A stretch of DNA of 64,000 nucleotides from Iris pallida (Eukaryota > Streptophyta > Magnoliopsida > Asparagales > Iridaceae). Shown here piece after piece: positions 1 to 11,972 of this stretch; the stretch's first letter is position 1, and each line of letters starts with the position of its first letter. The DNA lies in NCBI GenBank assembly GCA_029216955.1, contig JANAVB010004096.1:1-64000 (forward strand). Reading direction: 5' to 3'. The notes beneath the pieces were generated by a model. That model was not told the DNA's origin, did not search any database, and was given only the letters and a program-made list of their open reading frames with translations. The translations under genes were made by a program, and so were the position numbers.

Positions 1-349
1 TACTAAGCTCCTTGTAGTATTTTGCTACCCGTACTTCTTGTAAAGTACGCCAGACATCCCAGATGCCCGAGAACTCATTAAGGCTTCCAAGTCATCCTCC
101 CACAGGACTTTGTTCTTCGTAAAGAACAAACAGTAGACAATAGTGGTTCTGGGCTCTTAACCCCGTATCATCCTAAAGGACTGCCCACTATTCCTAATAT
201 TGTTCTAGTCAATGGTCCTTTTTGAACTAAAAGTTAGATGGCTAGTAGATTTCTCTTTGAACTAATAGCATAAAACTTTATAGTAGAATTGCAAAGACAT
301 AATATCAGAGTGTCTTCAAGCCCATCTTACCTGCTATGTCTTCAACCAG
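1..349 (-). other. 3' untranslated end of decayed Ty1/copia element 1
   Basis: This stretch lies just downstream (minus strand) of the polyprotein stop at 350-352. No reading frame of interest is seen. It should lead to the polypurine tract and 3' LTR, which lie outside the window. Assignment rests only on position next to the RNase H end. Confidence 0.5.
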
Positions 350-850
350 CTAGCACTTGAGGCCTTTGGTGAATGGATCTACCAGATTCTCCTGACTCCG
401 AACATCTACTACGGCAATGACTCCTCTTTTAGTAAGATTATTTACCATCTTGTGCCTTAGACGCACATTCCTCTTCTTGTAATTGAAGAGGTCATTCAAT
501 GCCACCACTGCAGTCGTCTAGTTGTCGTAGTATATCGGTACCTCCCGTTTCTGTGCACCAACGATTGGAAGATCATACATGAGCTCCCGAAGCCATTCTG
601 CTTCATTCTCTACACCTGCTAGTACATAGAACTCATATTCTATAGAAGAGTAAGACAACATAATCTGCTTCTTTGACTTCCATGATATAGCAGCTCCACC
701 TATGGAGAAAACATATCCTTCTATGGACCTCTCACTCTCTACTTCTGAGCACCATCTTGCATCGCTGAAGCCTTTCACTATTTTTGGATCTCCGCAGTAG
801 TGCAGTGTATACTTTTGAGTCATTTTGAGGTATCTCATAATCATTTTCAC
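350..850 (-). pseudogene. Copia element 1: RNase H and polyprotein C-terminus
   Basis: This is the C-terminal RNase H part of a Ty1/copia polyprotein, which degrades the RNA strand of the RNA:DNA hybrid during reverse transcription. The translation shows FSDARWCSEVESERSIEGYVF, the copia RNase H start (usually SDADWAGD...KSTSGYVF), then ISWKSKKQ, SSIEYEF and AEWLREL. After a stop at about 518 the family's usual end can still be read down to LVDPFTKGLK, followed by the stop at 350-352. The second acidic position of the first motif is replaced (DARW for DADW). The segment continues from the reverse transcriptase upstream and is not functional as it stands. Confidence 0.85.
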
Positions 851-2146
851 AGCTTTTCAGTCTCCACACCTGAATTGCTCGTGAACCGACTCAACATCCC
901 TGTGGCAAAAACTATGTCAGGCCTTGTGGCAGTAGTCACATACATCAAACTCTTGATGACGCTTGAATACTCTAGTTGCCTGACGCTTTCCCTTGGATTT
1001 GGATTCAGCTTCTTGTCACACCTATAAGGCGTATCGATCCTTGGAAGATCTTCATACCCATAGCGTGTGAGCATTTTCTCAATGTAATGAGGTTGTGATA
1101 ATGACACTCCAGTTTTCGTCCGGATGATCTTTATCCCCAGGATAACATCAGCTTCCCTTAAATCCTTTATGTCAAACTTAGATGAGAGAAACTTCTTTGT
1201 CTTAGTGACACTTGCTAGATTTGTTCCCAAGATCAGCATGTTGTCCACATAGAGACAAACGAAAACTCCTCTCCCATCAGCGAACTTGTGTACACACACT
1301 TGTCCATCTCGCTGACCCTGTAGCCATTTGATCTTATGACTTTATCAAACTTCTTATGCCACATCTTGGAAGCTTACTTCAGACCATACCAAGATTTTAC
1401 CTAACTTGCAGACTTTGTCTTCAAGTCCCTTGACGATGAATCCTTCTGGCTGTTGCATGTAGACCTCTTTGATCAATTAACCATTCAGAAAAGCGGTCTT
1501 AAAATCCATTTGATGAATTACCAGCTTATGAGTTACGCATAGAGAAATTAATATCCTGATGGTCGTCATTCGTGCAACTGGTGCATATGTGTCGAAATAA
1601 TCGATCCCTTGCTTCTGAGAAAAACCCCTTGGCAACTAACTTTGCCTTGAACTTGTCAACAGTTCCATCGGCCTTCATCTTCTTTTTGAAGATCTACTTA
1701 CATCCGATTGGTTTTGCTCTTTCAGGCTGATCGACCAATACCCACGTGTTATTGGAGGTTATCGAGTCGTACTCATCATTAATAGCCTCCTTCCAGAAGA
1801 TAGCATCTCTGGTCTTTATTGCCTCATCATAGGTAAGTGGGTCTCCTTCCACATAAAAGGTGACGAAATCCTCTCCGAAGTCCTTTTGTCTCCTCACTCG
1901 CTTAGATACAGGTTCTGCGAGTTTTGGTTCAATAGTTTTTTTTTCTGCAGCAATAACATCTTCTTGGACTACATCTTTGTACGGAACTTGAGCCTCCTCT
2001 GCACTCATATTAGTTTTTCGGAATATCTGCGAGAACAATGTTCTTGTGCCTTGCAAATTTATCTTTAAAGAATTCTGTATCATGAGATTCAGTGATATGA
2101 TTTGACTCAATATCAAGGAACCTCCGAGCATCACTCTTATTAGCAT
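847..2146 (-). pseudogene. Copia element 1: reverse transcriptase domain, broken
   Basis: This is a Ty1/copia reverse transcriptase (RVT_2 family), which copies element RNA into DNA. The N-terminal part (2146-1694) contains DPLTYDEAIKTRDAIFWKEA and NNTWVLVDQPERAKPIGCK, the standard lead-in to the fingers domain. The palm is in another frame (1299-847), with DGRGVFVCLYVDNMLILGTN, VILGIKI and ATRPDIVFA. The middle (about 1300-1690) still shows PEGF-like residues but is frameshifted. The catalytic box, normally Y-V-D-D, reads YVDN, so one metal-binding aspartate is lost. Frame changes and this substitution make it a pseudogene. Confidence 0.88.
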
Positions 2147-2149
2147 AAT

Positions 2150-2990
2150 CCAGGAATATAGTCTTCGTAGTCCTTATTCCCAGCTTTTAAATCTTCAAAT
2201 CTAGAAGCTTCACGTGTGCCAGACATCCTCACACTCGAATAAAATTCAAGTTAGGTTTGACCTTAAACCAGAGTTCATGAGGAGTGACTTCCGAAGTTGC
2301 ATGCAGCACTCTGTTCAATATGAACGTAGCCGTAAGCACTGCTTCACCCCAGAAGCAATTTGGAAGACCCACAGTCAACAACATTGAGTTCATCATCTCT
2401 GTTAACGTTCTGTTCTTCCTTTCTGTAACACCATTTGATTGAGGGAAGTACGGAGCAGTTGTCTCGTTGACGATTCCATCTTCTCTGTAGAACGATGCAA
2501 ATTCATGAGACCTATACTCTCCACCTCGATCACTTCTGAGTCATTTGAGTTGTTGTCCGGTTTGACGCTCGGCTTCAGTCTTGAAGTCCTTAAACTTTTC
2601 AAATGTTTCGTCTTTACACGACCAGATAAACGAATACGTACTTTGAGAAGTCATCGATGAAAGTAATGAAGTACTTCATCTCGGCCTTTGTGGAGAACTC
2701 TTTGAAGTCACAGATATATGAGTGCACAAACTCCAGAAGATATATACTTTGGTTTACCCGCTTGAACGATTTTCTCGTGATCTTCGTCTGCGCACAGACC
2801 TCACACTTCTCCAACTCCTTACCCCCACATTTGGATATAACCCCTAGACTAGGCATCTTGTTAATTCTTTTATAATGAACATGTCCTAGTCTATTATGCT
2901 ACAACTCAAGAGAATAACTAGAAGAAAAACTGCATTCACTATCTCCATAGGAGTTATAAGTTGAAGTTTAAACATCCTTTTATGCAAAAA
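2150..2990 (-). pseudogene. Copia element 1: integrase, broken
   Basis: This is a remnant of a Ty1/copia integrase, the enzyme that joins element cDNA to the chromosome. The frame at 2856-2614 reads ELEKCEVCAQTKITRKSF (the second CxxC of the HHCC zinc finger) and then KYFITFIDDFSKYVFVYL, which is diagnostic of the copia integrase core. A second frame (2602-2402) carries the region before the core glutamate, with EVIEVESIG and NQMVLQKGRTER standing for the usual NGVAERKNR. The part from 2400 to 2150 corresponds to the C-terminal extension but is shifted. It lies between the protease and the reverse transcriptase, the copia gene order. Confidence 0.82.
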
Positions 2991-3014
2991 GCCTTCTCGA
3001 AGTATGTTCCTTTA

Positions 3015-3332
3015 TTAGGACATAACGACTTGGCCAACATTAATGTCCATCTTCAAGCCTGCATTGCAGAGCAGACTTTCCGAGACCAGGTTCTTGGCTA
3101 TGGCCGGTACATGCTTTACGTTCTGAAGCGTCAGCGACTTTTCCGAAGTTAGTTGCAATACCACCGTCCCGATCTCGAGTACTTCAGCTTGTGTCTGGTT
3201 CGCCACCATAACCTTCTCAAAGACAGGTAGGTACATGGTAAACCACTCCTTCTTTAAGAAAATATGATACGAGGCCCCAGTGTCTATCCACCTGTCCTTG
3301 TCAATCTTAGCTGATTCAACCTGCGCAATCAT
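3015..3332 (-). pseudogene. Copia element 1: aspartic protease
   Basis: This is a retropepsin-like protease that would cut the element's polyprotein. The translation contains RWIDTGASYHI, the D-T/S-G-A active-site box of plant copia proteases, then EWFTMYLPV, VMVANQTQAEVLEIG, and LTLQNVKHVPAIAKNLVSESLLC, the typical end of this domain before the GAG-pre-integrase segment. The domain is readable without an internal stop, but the flanking gag and integrase are broken. It sits between the zinc knuckle and integrase, as expected. Confidence 0.86.
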
Positions 3333-3339
3333 AGCAACA

Positions 3340-4198
3340 AAGTTAGCCTCACCTTGCTTCTTTTGTTTTGGTTTTTCTTTGCAGTCCCTCTTTCAGTGGC
3401 CGTTTTTTTCCACAGTTAAAACAAGTCCCAGGTTCTTTGAACTTGGGCTTGGACTGAACCGACTTCACCTTTAGATGGTGAACGTCTTTCTTCTTTTGGT
3501 AGGGAGCCTTCTGCTTCCTTTTAGAACTTCTTCTTGTACCATGTTTGCCTTATCCATCTGCTTGGATAAGGCGTCCACTTGAGTTGAGGCCTAAATTCGT
3601 CTTCAATATGTATTCAGTGCAAGAGGTATTCCAGATCCACCTCCATCTTCTTGCAGTGCATATCCGCGATGAAGTTGCTCCACCCAGGTGGAAGCTTGGC
3701 GATAATACCCCCGACGACGAAAGCATCGACCAAGGGCATGCTATCATCCGCTAGCGTCTGACGTAACTTGAGGAATACTTTGACTTGAGGCAACATGGTT
3801 TTGTCTTCCTCAAATCGTATCCTCCAGACCTTTTCGGTCATGAGGAACTTGTTTTTGTTCTCATCTGCCTTGTAGAGATTCTCTACAGACTCCTAAACAT
3901 CCTTTGTATTGACTGTCTTGCTGTATGACTCCGCCAGAGATTCCTCCAAGGAGTTTTGGATCAATAGCTTACAGAGATTGTTATTCCGTCTCCACTTCGA
4001 CTGCAAGCCGTGGCTTCAGCAACCCTTCGAGCATTTTCACCCTCTGGAATCAAAGGCTCAGGATCTGTCAACACATAGTCGATGCTCTTGAGTTGAGGAT
4101 TGATGCTGACCTTTCTCTTCCAGACGTTAAAGTGCTTCCCCGTCAAACTTTTCAAGTTTAAGACTTGTATCGAAAAGTTGTGCACGATTGTTCGCCAT
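3340..4198 (-). pseudogene. Copia element 1: gag with damaged zinc knuckle
   Basis: This is the capsid/nucleocapsid part of the Ty1/copia polyprotein, which packages element RNA in cytoplasmic particles. The start is taken at the ATG at 4198, which opens MANNRAQLFDTSLKLEKFDG, a recognisable plant copia gag N-terminus. After frameshifts, FNVWKRKVSINPQLKSIDYVLTDPEP and later MTEKVWRIRFEEDKTMLPQVKVFLKLRQ and PPGWSNFI (UBN2-type gag) can be read. Near 3395-3430 a CCHC knuckle begins CFNCGK, but the rest (NGH, KRDCKEK) lies in another frame with a TGA where tryptophan is usual. It is clearly a decayed gene. Confidence 0.85.
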
Positions 4199-4310
4199 CA
4201 GATTTGAATCTTGCTTTGAGATTGTTATTCTCGAAAAATATCTTTTGATGGAAAATAGAAATCTTGAACTCTTATTTCCAGAGAAACAAAAAATTCGTTC
4301 TCCTAAGAAA

Positions 4311-4421
4311 GAGATGAATACTCGTTCTCAACCGAAGTTGATACAACGAGATGAATGATCGCTCTCAACCGAAGTTGATGCAATGATATGAATAATCGCT
4401 CTCAACCGGAGTTGATGCAAC
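4311..4421 (-). repeat. Three 37-bp tandem repeats in copia 1 leader
   Basis: Three adjacent units of 37 bp start at 4311, 4348 and 4385. Each carries ATGAAT..TCG.TCTCAACCG.AGTTGAT.CAA with a few differences. They lie between the TATA box and gag, so they would be in the transcribed leader. Confidence 0.85.
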
Positions 4422-4637
4422 GACTTTGCTGGGGTGATGAAGATCACCGTTGCTCAAAGCAAGATTCACAATTGCGATATGCTCCCTGGAACCAGCAAGT
4501 TCGAAAGAACTTCTTGAAAGCTCGCTGTTACCTCCTTTACGAACTCAAAGAACTCCTTAGGACTTCAATGGTGACGGTAGCACTTCACTCTTCATCTCTT
4601 TATTTTAGCGTAAGTACTTAATGAAGGCACGAAGAGA

Positions 4638-4650
4638 GTATTTATAGAGA
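4638..4650 (-). promoter_or_regulatory. TATA box of copia 1 LTR
   Basis: The minus strand reads TCTCTATAAATAC about 440 bp upstream of the gag start, a good match to plant TATA promoters. It is the only strong TATA box in the block. Confidence 0.55.
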
Positions 4651-4988
4651 AGGGTCGAAACCCTAATCATATTCCTAGGTCATAACTGATTGCGAAAAGA
4701 CAGGAATGAATAATGGAAAGATTTGAATGAATTAAATTCAAATCCCATAAAGATCAGATCTGATCAATTAACTCAATCTTTCCACAACCGCTCAAATCTT
4801 CCAATCAGCCACACTAATGCCACCTACCCCCCATAGCCACTCAGTCCGTCAACCTACACGCGTAGCTGCGAAGCCCGCAGCAGCCTGCGGCACCTGCGCC
4901 CAGCGACCTGCACTGCAGCCCCGCTAAGTGTAAAGTGTGCCAACAAAATGCCAGTTTACGCCCTTGAGTCCGATTCCGACTCCGAGTC

Positions 4989-5011
4989 GCTAAGCCCCTT
5001 CGGGGCTTAGC
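4989..5011. other. Perfect hairpin in copia 1 LTR
   Basis: GCTAAGCCCC, a TTC loop, and GGGGCTTAGC form a 10-bp perfect stem with a 3-base loop. It lies in a short GC-rich patch of an otherwise AT-rich LTR, upstream of the TATA box in minus orientation. Confidence 0.75.
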
Positions 5012-5229
5012 TCCATAAGAGAATTGTCCCATGAGCATGACAAAAAGTATTAATACTTCTTTATTGGTTTAGCCTTCTTTGCACTAAAAAATGTCCCCAC
5101 ATGGCATCTATGTGCCTCTCCACACTTCATGTGATCTCTCAACACAAGCAAAGCTTTATATAGAGATACAATCCATTTGGTTTTTCCAATGTGGAAGTAT
5201 CTTTCTAGTTTCTAAAGCATAAGACCAAC

Positions 5230-5775
5230 AAGCAAAAACACCAACAATAACTCAACGATCCGGCTCCAACTGCAGTCGAACAATCACGAACCCCTAAAAT
5301 ATAAATAACTAAAATCAATTCTAATTCTAAGGCAACATATCTACCATAGATATACATACTATTTATAGACTCTACTACATATACTAGCTAACTAGTTTAC
5401 AACTACATATAATATATACTCTACATGTAGTATCATGACAACATAAAAATAATATTTTAGAATATAAGAATAATTACTTTAAATTCAGGAATAAATAAAT
5501 ATATTTCTAGACAATATTTATATATATCTATGAAAACAAAGCGACAACATATTCCTCAAGTAAACCTATTCTAGCTATCTATATAGTCATGCTTAATATA
5601 TACATTATCATGATCTACTAGATAAAAATAATATTTTTATGAACTAAAAATACTTATTAATTCTAGAATAATTTACTAAAATATTTATTAACATTATTTA
5701 ACTATAATATTTATAAGAAAATCACATCTAATAAATATATTAATATAGTAGCATAATATGGCCAACGTGTCGATT
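5230..5775. other. AT-rich stretch, unassigned
   Basis: No gene is seen. Many TATA/ATTA runs resemble the U3 parts of the long LTRs elsewhere in the window in composition, but I could not align it to a specific copy. It may be the truncated beginning of LTR X1, cut by copia element 1. Confidence 0.3.
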
Positions 5776-7837
5776 AAATTGAAATCGAAGACAGTTTTTG
5801 AACTATATATTAGGATTTTTCAAAACTAATTCAAAACAGTCTTAGCCAACATATAAGGTTACAGAACTCTTTTTACAGAATTCGATTTCGACGACTGTGC
5901 GCCGAGAAATCGGTTTCCCAACATTGACGAAAAGATGTTTTCAAAATATTAGAATTTTTAGAAAAATCATCGATACATTGTGCGCTCCGACAAACCGGAT
6001 GATGTGGTCCCAACCCATGACGCATATGGATATTGTTGACATGTGGGATTCGACGGAACTCGATTTCGTTGTACGTGTACGACAAAATCGAGGAGTATCG
6101 GTCGAGAGACCCCGTATCGTCCTCTTTGCAAACTAGAATATAACTTCATGCACATTCATTAGGTCGAGACAAAACTTGCGCCACTAAGACCGTGTCATTT
6201 TTTTGGTCCTGTAATCCAAGTTTGGTCCAAAAATGAGAAAGTCGACCGGAACGCTATTTTGGTGGGCCCACCACCTGATCCAACGGGCGAATTTGTGCAC
6301 GGCCCACCAGAATCTAATTTTGGACATATGGTTGGGTTCGTATCATCAAACCGAAACTGTAGACATATAGTTTGATAACTTTATTGACCGTAGATACTGG
6401 CACACTTTTCGATGCAAAGCGGGTCCAACATCGGATATCGTTTTGACCCAAAATTATAATTTTGCCCCTGTGTCCAGAATTGGACTTTTGGGTAGGCATT
6501 TTTAGAAATGTATTATGTACCAAGAATGTTCGTGATGTTTATTTTATCATCCAGGGATATTTGCGGGATTTGACTTTTTATTGCTACCAATTCTGACGAT
6601 CCGAGTACAGGACTTTGCTATTTCTGCGCACCACCCTCAGGCAAGTACACCTTGCCTTATTTAAAGTATCTTTACATGCTTAAATTCTTTTATCTCGCAT
6701 CGCATGATTATCAGTAGTTGTTTCTTTTTGTTTTTCATTAATATGTTTTCTTCGATGATATGTTTAGTTGGCAACTTGTCCTTGTGTTAGTTCATACATG
6801 TTGATTAGTACCTGCATCGTACATGAGTTGTACCGAATCAAGGGGAGAGAAGAATGAGTACGTCATAACTGAACTGCTACTTTTGTTTTTGACTTTTTTC
6901 AACTCGCGAGTCCGTACTAGGGGCGAGGGTTGATGTAACACCCAGTTTTCCAGATGAGAATATTTTTGAAATTTTATAATTATAATTATTATTTATTGAT
7001 ATTTATTTCACATGGTGATTTTTGGTGATTTTTAATTATTTTTAAACTATTTAAAAACTGGTTTAAGTCATGACTTGTGATTTTGATGTGCTGCTAGTGA
7101 AACCTGAGAGACTGCATGACCTAGAGCCTAACCATGTCATTAGGAGATTTAATTATCATTTTTAGCCTAGGGGTATTTTGGTCATTTTGACTTATTTGAT
7201 TTATTTGGTGATTTGTTGAATTGGTGAATTCTAGGTTGACTTGACTTATTGAGACCTAGTGGACTAGCCTAGAAGCTAACCCTAGCCATGGTACCCTAGC
7301 CTAACTTGAGTTAACCTATTTTAGTCATTAGAGAATAGTTTTAGAATGAGGATTTGGTTTAGTGAATTTAAGTCATGGTCATGAAATGACTTATGACCCA
7401 TGGGCCATTTAGTGAACCCTAACCCTAATTAATGAACCTATGAACAGCCACATAGGGATCCCCACCCTATTTAAACACTTATTCATTAGGGTTGCCTCCT
7501 TTTTATCATTCCTACACTTGGAGAAAAGAGAGGTAAGTTTCCCCTTTCCAAAAAAATCCCATTTTATTCATTTGATCTTCTTTTTCGTCCTAGTCTTTTG
7601 CATTGGATTCTAAATTGAGTTTATGGACTGTTGGTGGAGAGCCATTTCAGCTTGGGATCAATTTGGAGCTTTTGACCATCAAGAAGAACACCCCCCATTT
7701 GGAGCTTTTCCATACAAGTTGCACCAATAGGTAAAACCCTCTAAATTGATTTTTTATTTCAGTTTTCTTTGCATGTAGGGCTAGATCTAGGAGTCCCCTA
7801 GGTGTTCCTGAAATTTGGGTGAATTTCGTGTCCGTTT

Positions 7838-8485
7838 GGTGTCCGTATCGGACACGTGTCGTATTGTATGTTAGGTGTTCGATGAAATGCCTCTATGGAT
7901 TGAATGTTAATATTTTTCGAAACAAATTATATATTTGGATAGCTCTTTATATGTAGATTATGTTTGTTTATGACTGAGCACGATTCTGTAGATTTTTCGT
8001 GTCCAAAACGGACACGCACCACGTGCACGACACAGCGCACAGGCTCCGTGCGGCTGTCCTGCTGCTCGACCTTGATTGCGGACACGATACGCAATGTTTT
8101 GACACCAAATTTTGTGGACACTTCCCTCTAGTGACTGACACGACACTTGTAAAATTTCACGCGGCCTTGATATGCGTGCACGAAGAAAACGTACGCGCAG
8201 TGATTTTTCACACACTGTGCACACAGGAAATTGTTCACTGATACGCACTGTTTTCTTTGGACACGACTCACGTGGACACAAGACAGACACGTGTACACGA
8301 ACACCTTGACCTACTCTAACTCTAGACACGTGTACGACACTTGTGGGTTCGTGTGTCGTGTCCTTGGTAGCTCGACACTTCAGCATGAGGCTTGGCTACA
8401 CTGTGCACTGTTATTCCTGTTTTAGTGGTTTAGACACTTCGTGTCCACTTGTGTGGACACGAGAACACTCACCCAGGCACGTACA
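7838..8485. repeat. Cluster of GACACG/CGTGTC motifs with G-boxes
   Basis: Over about 650 bases the hexamer GACACG or its complement CGTGTC recurs many times on both strands (for example at TCGGACACGTGTCG, GGACACGCACCACGTGCACGACAC, AGACACGTGTACGACAC, GTGTCGTGTCC). Several copies contain the plant G-box core CACGTG. The spacing is irregular, so it is not a simple tandem repeat. It lies 370-1010 bases downstream of the TATTTAAA box of the solo LTR. Confidence 0.75.
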
Positions 8486-10335
8486 CATGTACACACTATT
8501 TACCAACCTCTGTTTTGTTATTTTATTTCGAATTCCTTCTCTTTTTCCCTGAACTGTCTTTTTTCTGATACCTTGTGACATTGGCACTGTTCCTGGGATT
8601 GAACTATGATTTTCTCCTAATTAGTTGGTTCAAATGACCATGTGACCTTCCTATCCTTGCTGAAGTTAAGTTTGATAGTATTTATGATAGGTGTTAGGTT
8701 TGGTTTCGTATGAGTTTGTATATTAATGACTGAAAAACCCAACTGTCAATGCACTGAGTCCCTGTTTTGGATTCTAAAATAAAACCCTATTCTAAACTGA
8801 TTTTTCCCTGTTAATTTCCATGATTAATTCGATTATACATGTGCATTAGACTATGTTAATATTGGTTATTGACTGGGTAGAGTTTTAGATTTTGAAATAG
8901 GGTATTGGACTGATTGTTGAGATAATGACTGATACATGTTTCAGGTGTTAGTTCCTGAATTTAAACTTCTATTTCTAAACTGAACTTTTGATGATTAATT
9001 ACATGTATACCCTTGTGTCAGCTGCTATCGGTAATACTGTCAGGACCTGGGAATCATATTCCTGATCTTGGTTCACACATTGTTCACTGATTCCTATCAC
9101 AACTTGAGTTTAGTTCACTGTTATCTAGTGTATTGTACTGATTTACATTTCTTGAATGATGGCTTAGGATTCCTTTGAGTTTGGGTTATATGGATGTGAG
9201 AGTGAGTGTGAGTTGGAGGGCAACAGACATGATCTGCCTTGGCTTGTATTTGCAGTGGCATTCAGCAGCAAGCAGGGAGTAGCAGTAGACATTTATTTAG
9301 ATTTGTGGATTGGTTTTTAGAGTTAGGTTTTGTGTATTTGGGTTGATTTCCACATTGATTAGTTTACTGTTGAATTGTAGCTATGTGCATATAGGGGTTA
9401 TGGGTGGCTGCCTGTACCAATCCTATTTTTGGATTGAATCATACAATGTGCACATGTCAGGACTTTTTCCAGGATTTCAAACACTTGATATTAACACCTG
9501 TGTTAGGAGATAGAATGAGACATGTGCATCAGCCTGGTATGGAGTCTTTACATCTGCTAGGACTGAGGTTTGCATAACCTGGAATGGGATTTAGTTAGGT
9601 TCCAGATTTCCTTCTCCTCATTTTCAGTTTACTTCCATTTCCTTCACACTGGTTGTACTGCCATTGGAAGGGTATTATGGAGTTAAGGAGTAGAGGGGTT
9701 TGAATATCCCACATTAGATTACTTTGAGGGTGTCCTTGGTTAGTGGCCTGCATTGTTATGCAATGCAGCCTACACTAACAGTAGCAACTAGTATAGGCCC
9801 TGCCTATAGCAGGGCAGTGGCACAAAGGTTGCCCCTGTGTGTTTTGAGTGTCTTTAGGATATGAGTTAGTATGTGCCTTTAGGTAGAGCCATGAGGGTAT
9901 TTAGGGCTGGGCAGGGAATAGCCAAAGGTAGAGTATAGAGTAAAGTATGGAAATAGGATTGGTACCTAGGTAATGGGATATGGGGTAGTGTGTCAAAATA
10001 TGGGAAAGTTATTATGGTTTGGCATTGCCTATGTCCACATGTGTGCTAGTAAGTGAGGGTTCAAGGTTTGGTATTCAGTTTATATGATTTTTAGACAGTG
10101 GGATATTAGAGTTGGGTTAGGCATGTAAAGATTGGCATAGTACCAAGGGTGTGAGTCATGGAGAGAAGTAGGGATATGGAGTGAATGTTGTAATTGAGGG
10201 TGTGCTTGATTATCTTAAAGTATCAATAGAGTTTAAGATGTGTGTCCAGGAGAGGGCATGGGCCATTGGCCATATGGGTTGAGAGAGTGAGGAATAATGT
10301 GAGTTGTTGTTGAGAGTTCTCATATTGTATATATG

Positions 10336-10383
<48 letters not shown>
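10336..10383. repeat. (AT)n microsatellite
   Basis: An uninterrupted run of about 23 AT units lies inside the 5.0 kb solo LTR. Confidence 0.95.
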
Positions 10384-10386
<3 letters not shown>

Positions 10387-11972
10387 TTAACTAGGTAGAT
10401 AATGATTGATATAGGTGAACTAGACCTAGTGTGACTTAGTTTGACTTGGTGTGAGTTAGTATGACCAAGTTGGACTCCTAATTTGACCAATCTAGACTTG
10501 AACCTAGTTTGACCTAAGACAGTTGACCAGGGTTGACTTAGAGTTGACTTTGACCTAGATTGGCCTAGAAATCATGTAGATTGCATCATAAACATCATTT
10601 GTCTCATTTTAAACATATTATAACCTGTATTACTCTGTTTAGGACATTGTTACTCCGGTGCGGACATCTGATATTTTACTACTCTTTTCAGAGTATCAGG
10701 CGAGTACATTCTCTGATAGTTCTCTCATTTATTTGTCAATTACTGTATTTCGGTTCTAGTTAGCTGTATGTGATTCTCTGTTAAAAACACGTACTGTTAT
10801 TTCTGGATTCAGGTATACGACACACATTTATTTTCTGGCCTCTATTACTGGTATCATCATTTTCGGCTTCTATTACTGGAATCATTTACTGGAATCACCC
10901 CGAAATCATTTACTGGTATCATTGTACTTGGCTGGACTCATCTTGAATCATTGTGTCGGAATTCTGGATTCACTTGCTGGGAGAGGAAATACTAGAGTAA
11001 GACATGTAGACATACCCCATTACTGGAATCACCCCTACTGGAATCTACTGGAATGATAGCCATCTCACACCCGGCCAGGTGTGTGATGTGCCGGATTACC
11101 CATAGCCGTTTACATGTCGATTTCGGTATTTTAAAACACACTGCTAGAGTATAGGCTATAGTCACCCTGGAATCATTGATCACTATGACTGGAATCGTCC
11201 CTTGCTGGATTCATCTTGTATGAGATTCATCTTGTACTAGACTTACATTGGAGTTACACTGGTCTACCTTGTTGCCTGGACTTTATATCATATTACCCTG
11301 GTTCAGCTAGTTCTATTTTACAGTCTTTATTGCTATGACTCTTCTCTTGTTTAGTATTTACTTTCCTTGCACTTTATCTGTCTTTCTTACCATCACCTGA
11401 ATATAAACTGCCATTTTTATCAATACAACTGTCTATAACTGCTTTATAGTTCTCTGTCATTTACTTGGGTTTTCTAGATGAGATGTGCTCGTTCCTGTCC
11501 TGACTGGACTTGTTGAAAATTTTACAGATGATTGCCCTGAGGACACATGCCCTACATTTTACTGAGGAGATGGCTTAGCTACCTATGGCCCCGACACTCA
11601 GGAGTGATCGGGATTTAGTCTAGTAGACTTGCATTTATTTTTCATTTAGAGCTTGTTGTATAGAATTGAGACTTGAGATGTATTTGAGATTATTCAGATG
11701 TTGTTATTATTTCAGTATTTATTTTTGTCTTCAAATTCTTAGTTACAATTCTGTGTTATCTTATCGTGCTTAGACTGTGATTGAGATACACCTTATCTTA
11801 TACTTGTCCTCCGTTCGGAGTTGATCATGATGAGTACATTATACTGCATGAGTTGATGGTTAGTTAGAGACTTAGAACAGCGTTCTACCGCCGACACTGC
11901 GGCGTAGGCTCGGCGCTGTTACGTACTCGTACCCTCACAGTGGGTGCGGGTCGTGACAGTTGATTATTTGTT

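Larger units (their letters stand above)
4199..5229 (-). repeat. Leader and probable 5' LTR of copia element 1
   Basis: This non-coding block lies upstream of the gag ATG. A minus-strand TATA box (CTCTATAAATAC) is at 4638-4650. The rightmost boundary is placed at 5229 because the minus strand there begins TGTTGGTCTTATGC, a plausible LTR start. I could not find a tRNA-Met primer site or the inner LTR end, and the partner LTR is outside the window, so the limits are provisional. Confidence 0.5.
6934..11958 (+). mobile_element. Giant 5.0 kb solo LTR, TSD GTTGA
   Basis: The unit starts TGTAACACCC at 6934 and ends GGGTCGTGACA at 11958, so it has TG...CA ends. It is flanked by the direct repeat GTTGA at 6929-6933 and 11959-11963. 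Removing it restores the tandem-repeat text of the enclosing LTR X1, as seen in X2. Its last 80 bases (CCGCCGACACTGCGGCGTAGGCT...GTGACA) resemble the ends of Z LTRs and of the solo LTR at 57734-60192, so it belongs to the same broad gypsy group. A TATTTAAA box lies near 7470. No primer site, polypurine tract or protein remnant is visible inside, which supports a solo LTR rather than a full element. Confidence 0.8.
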
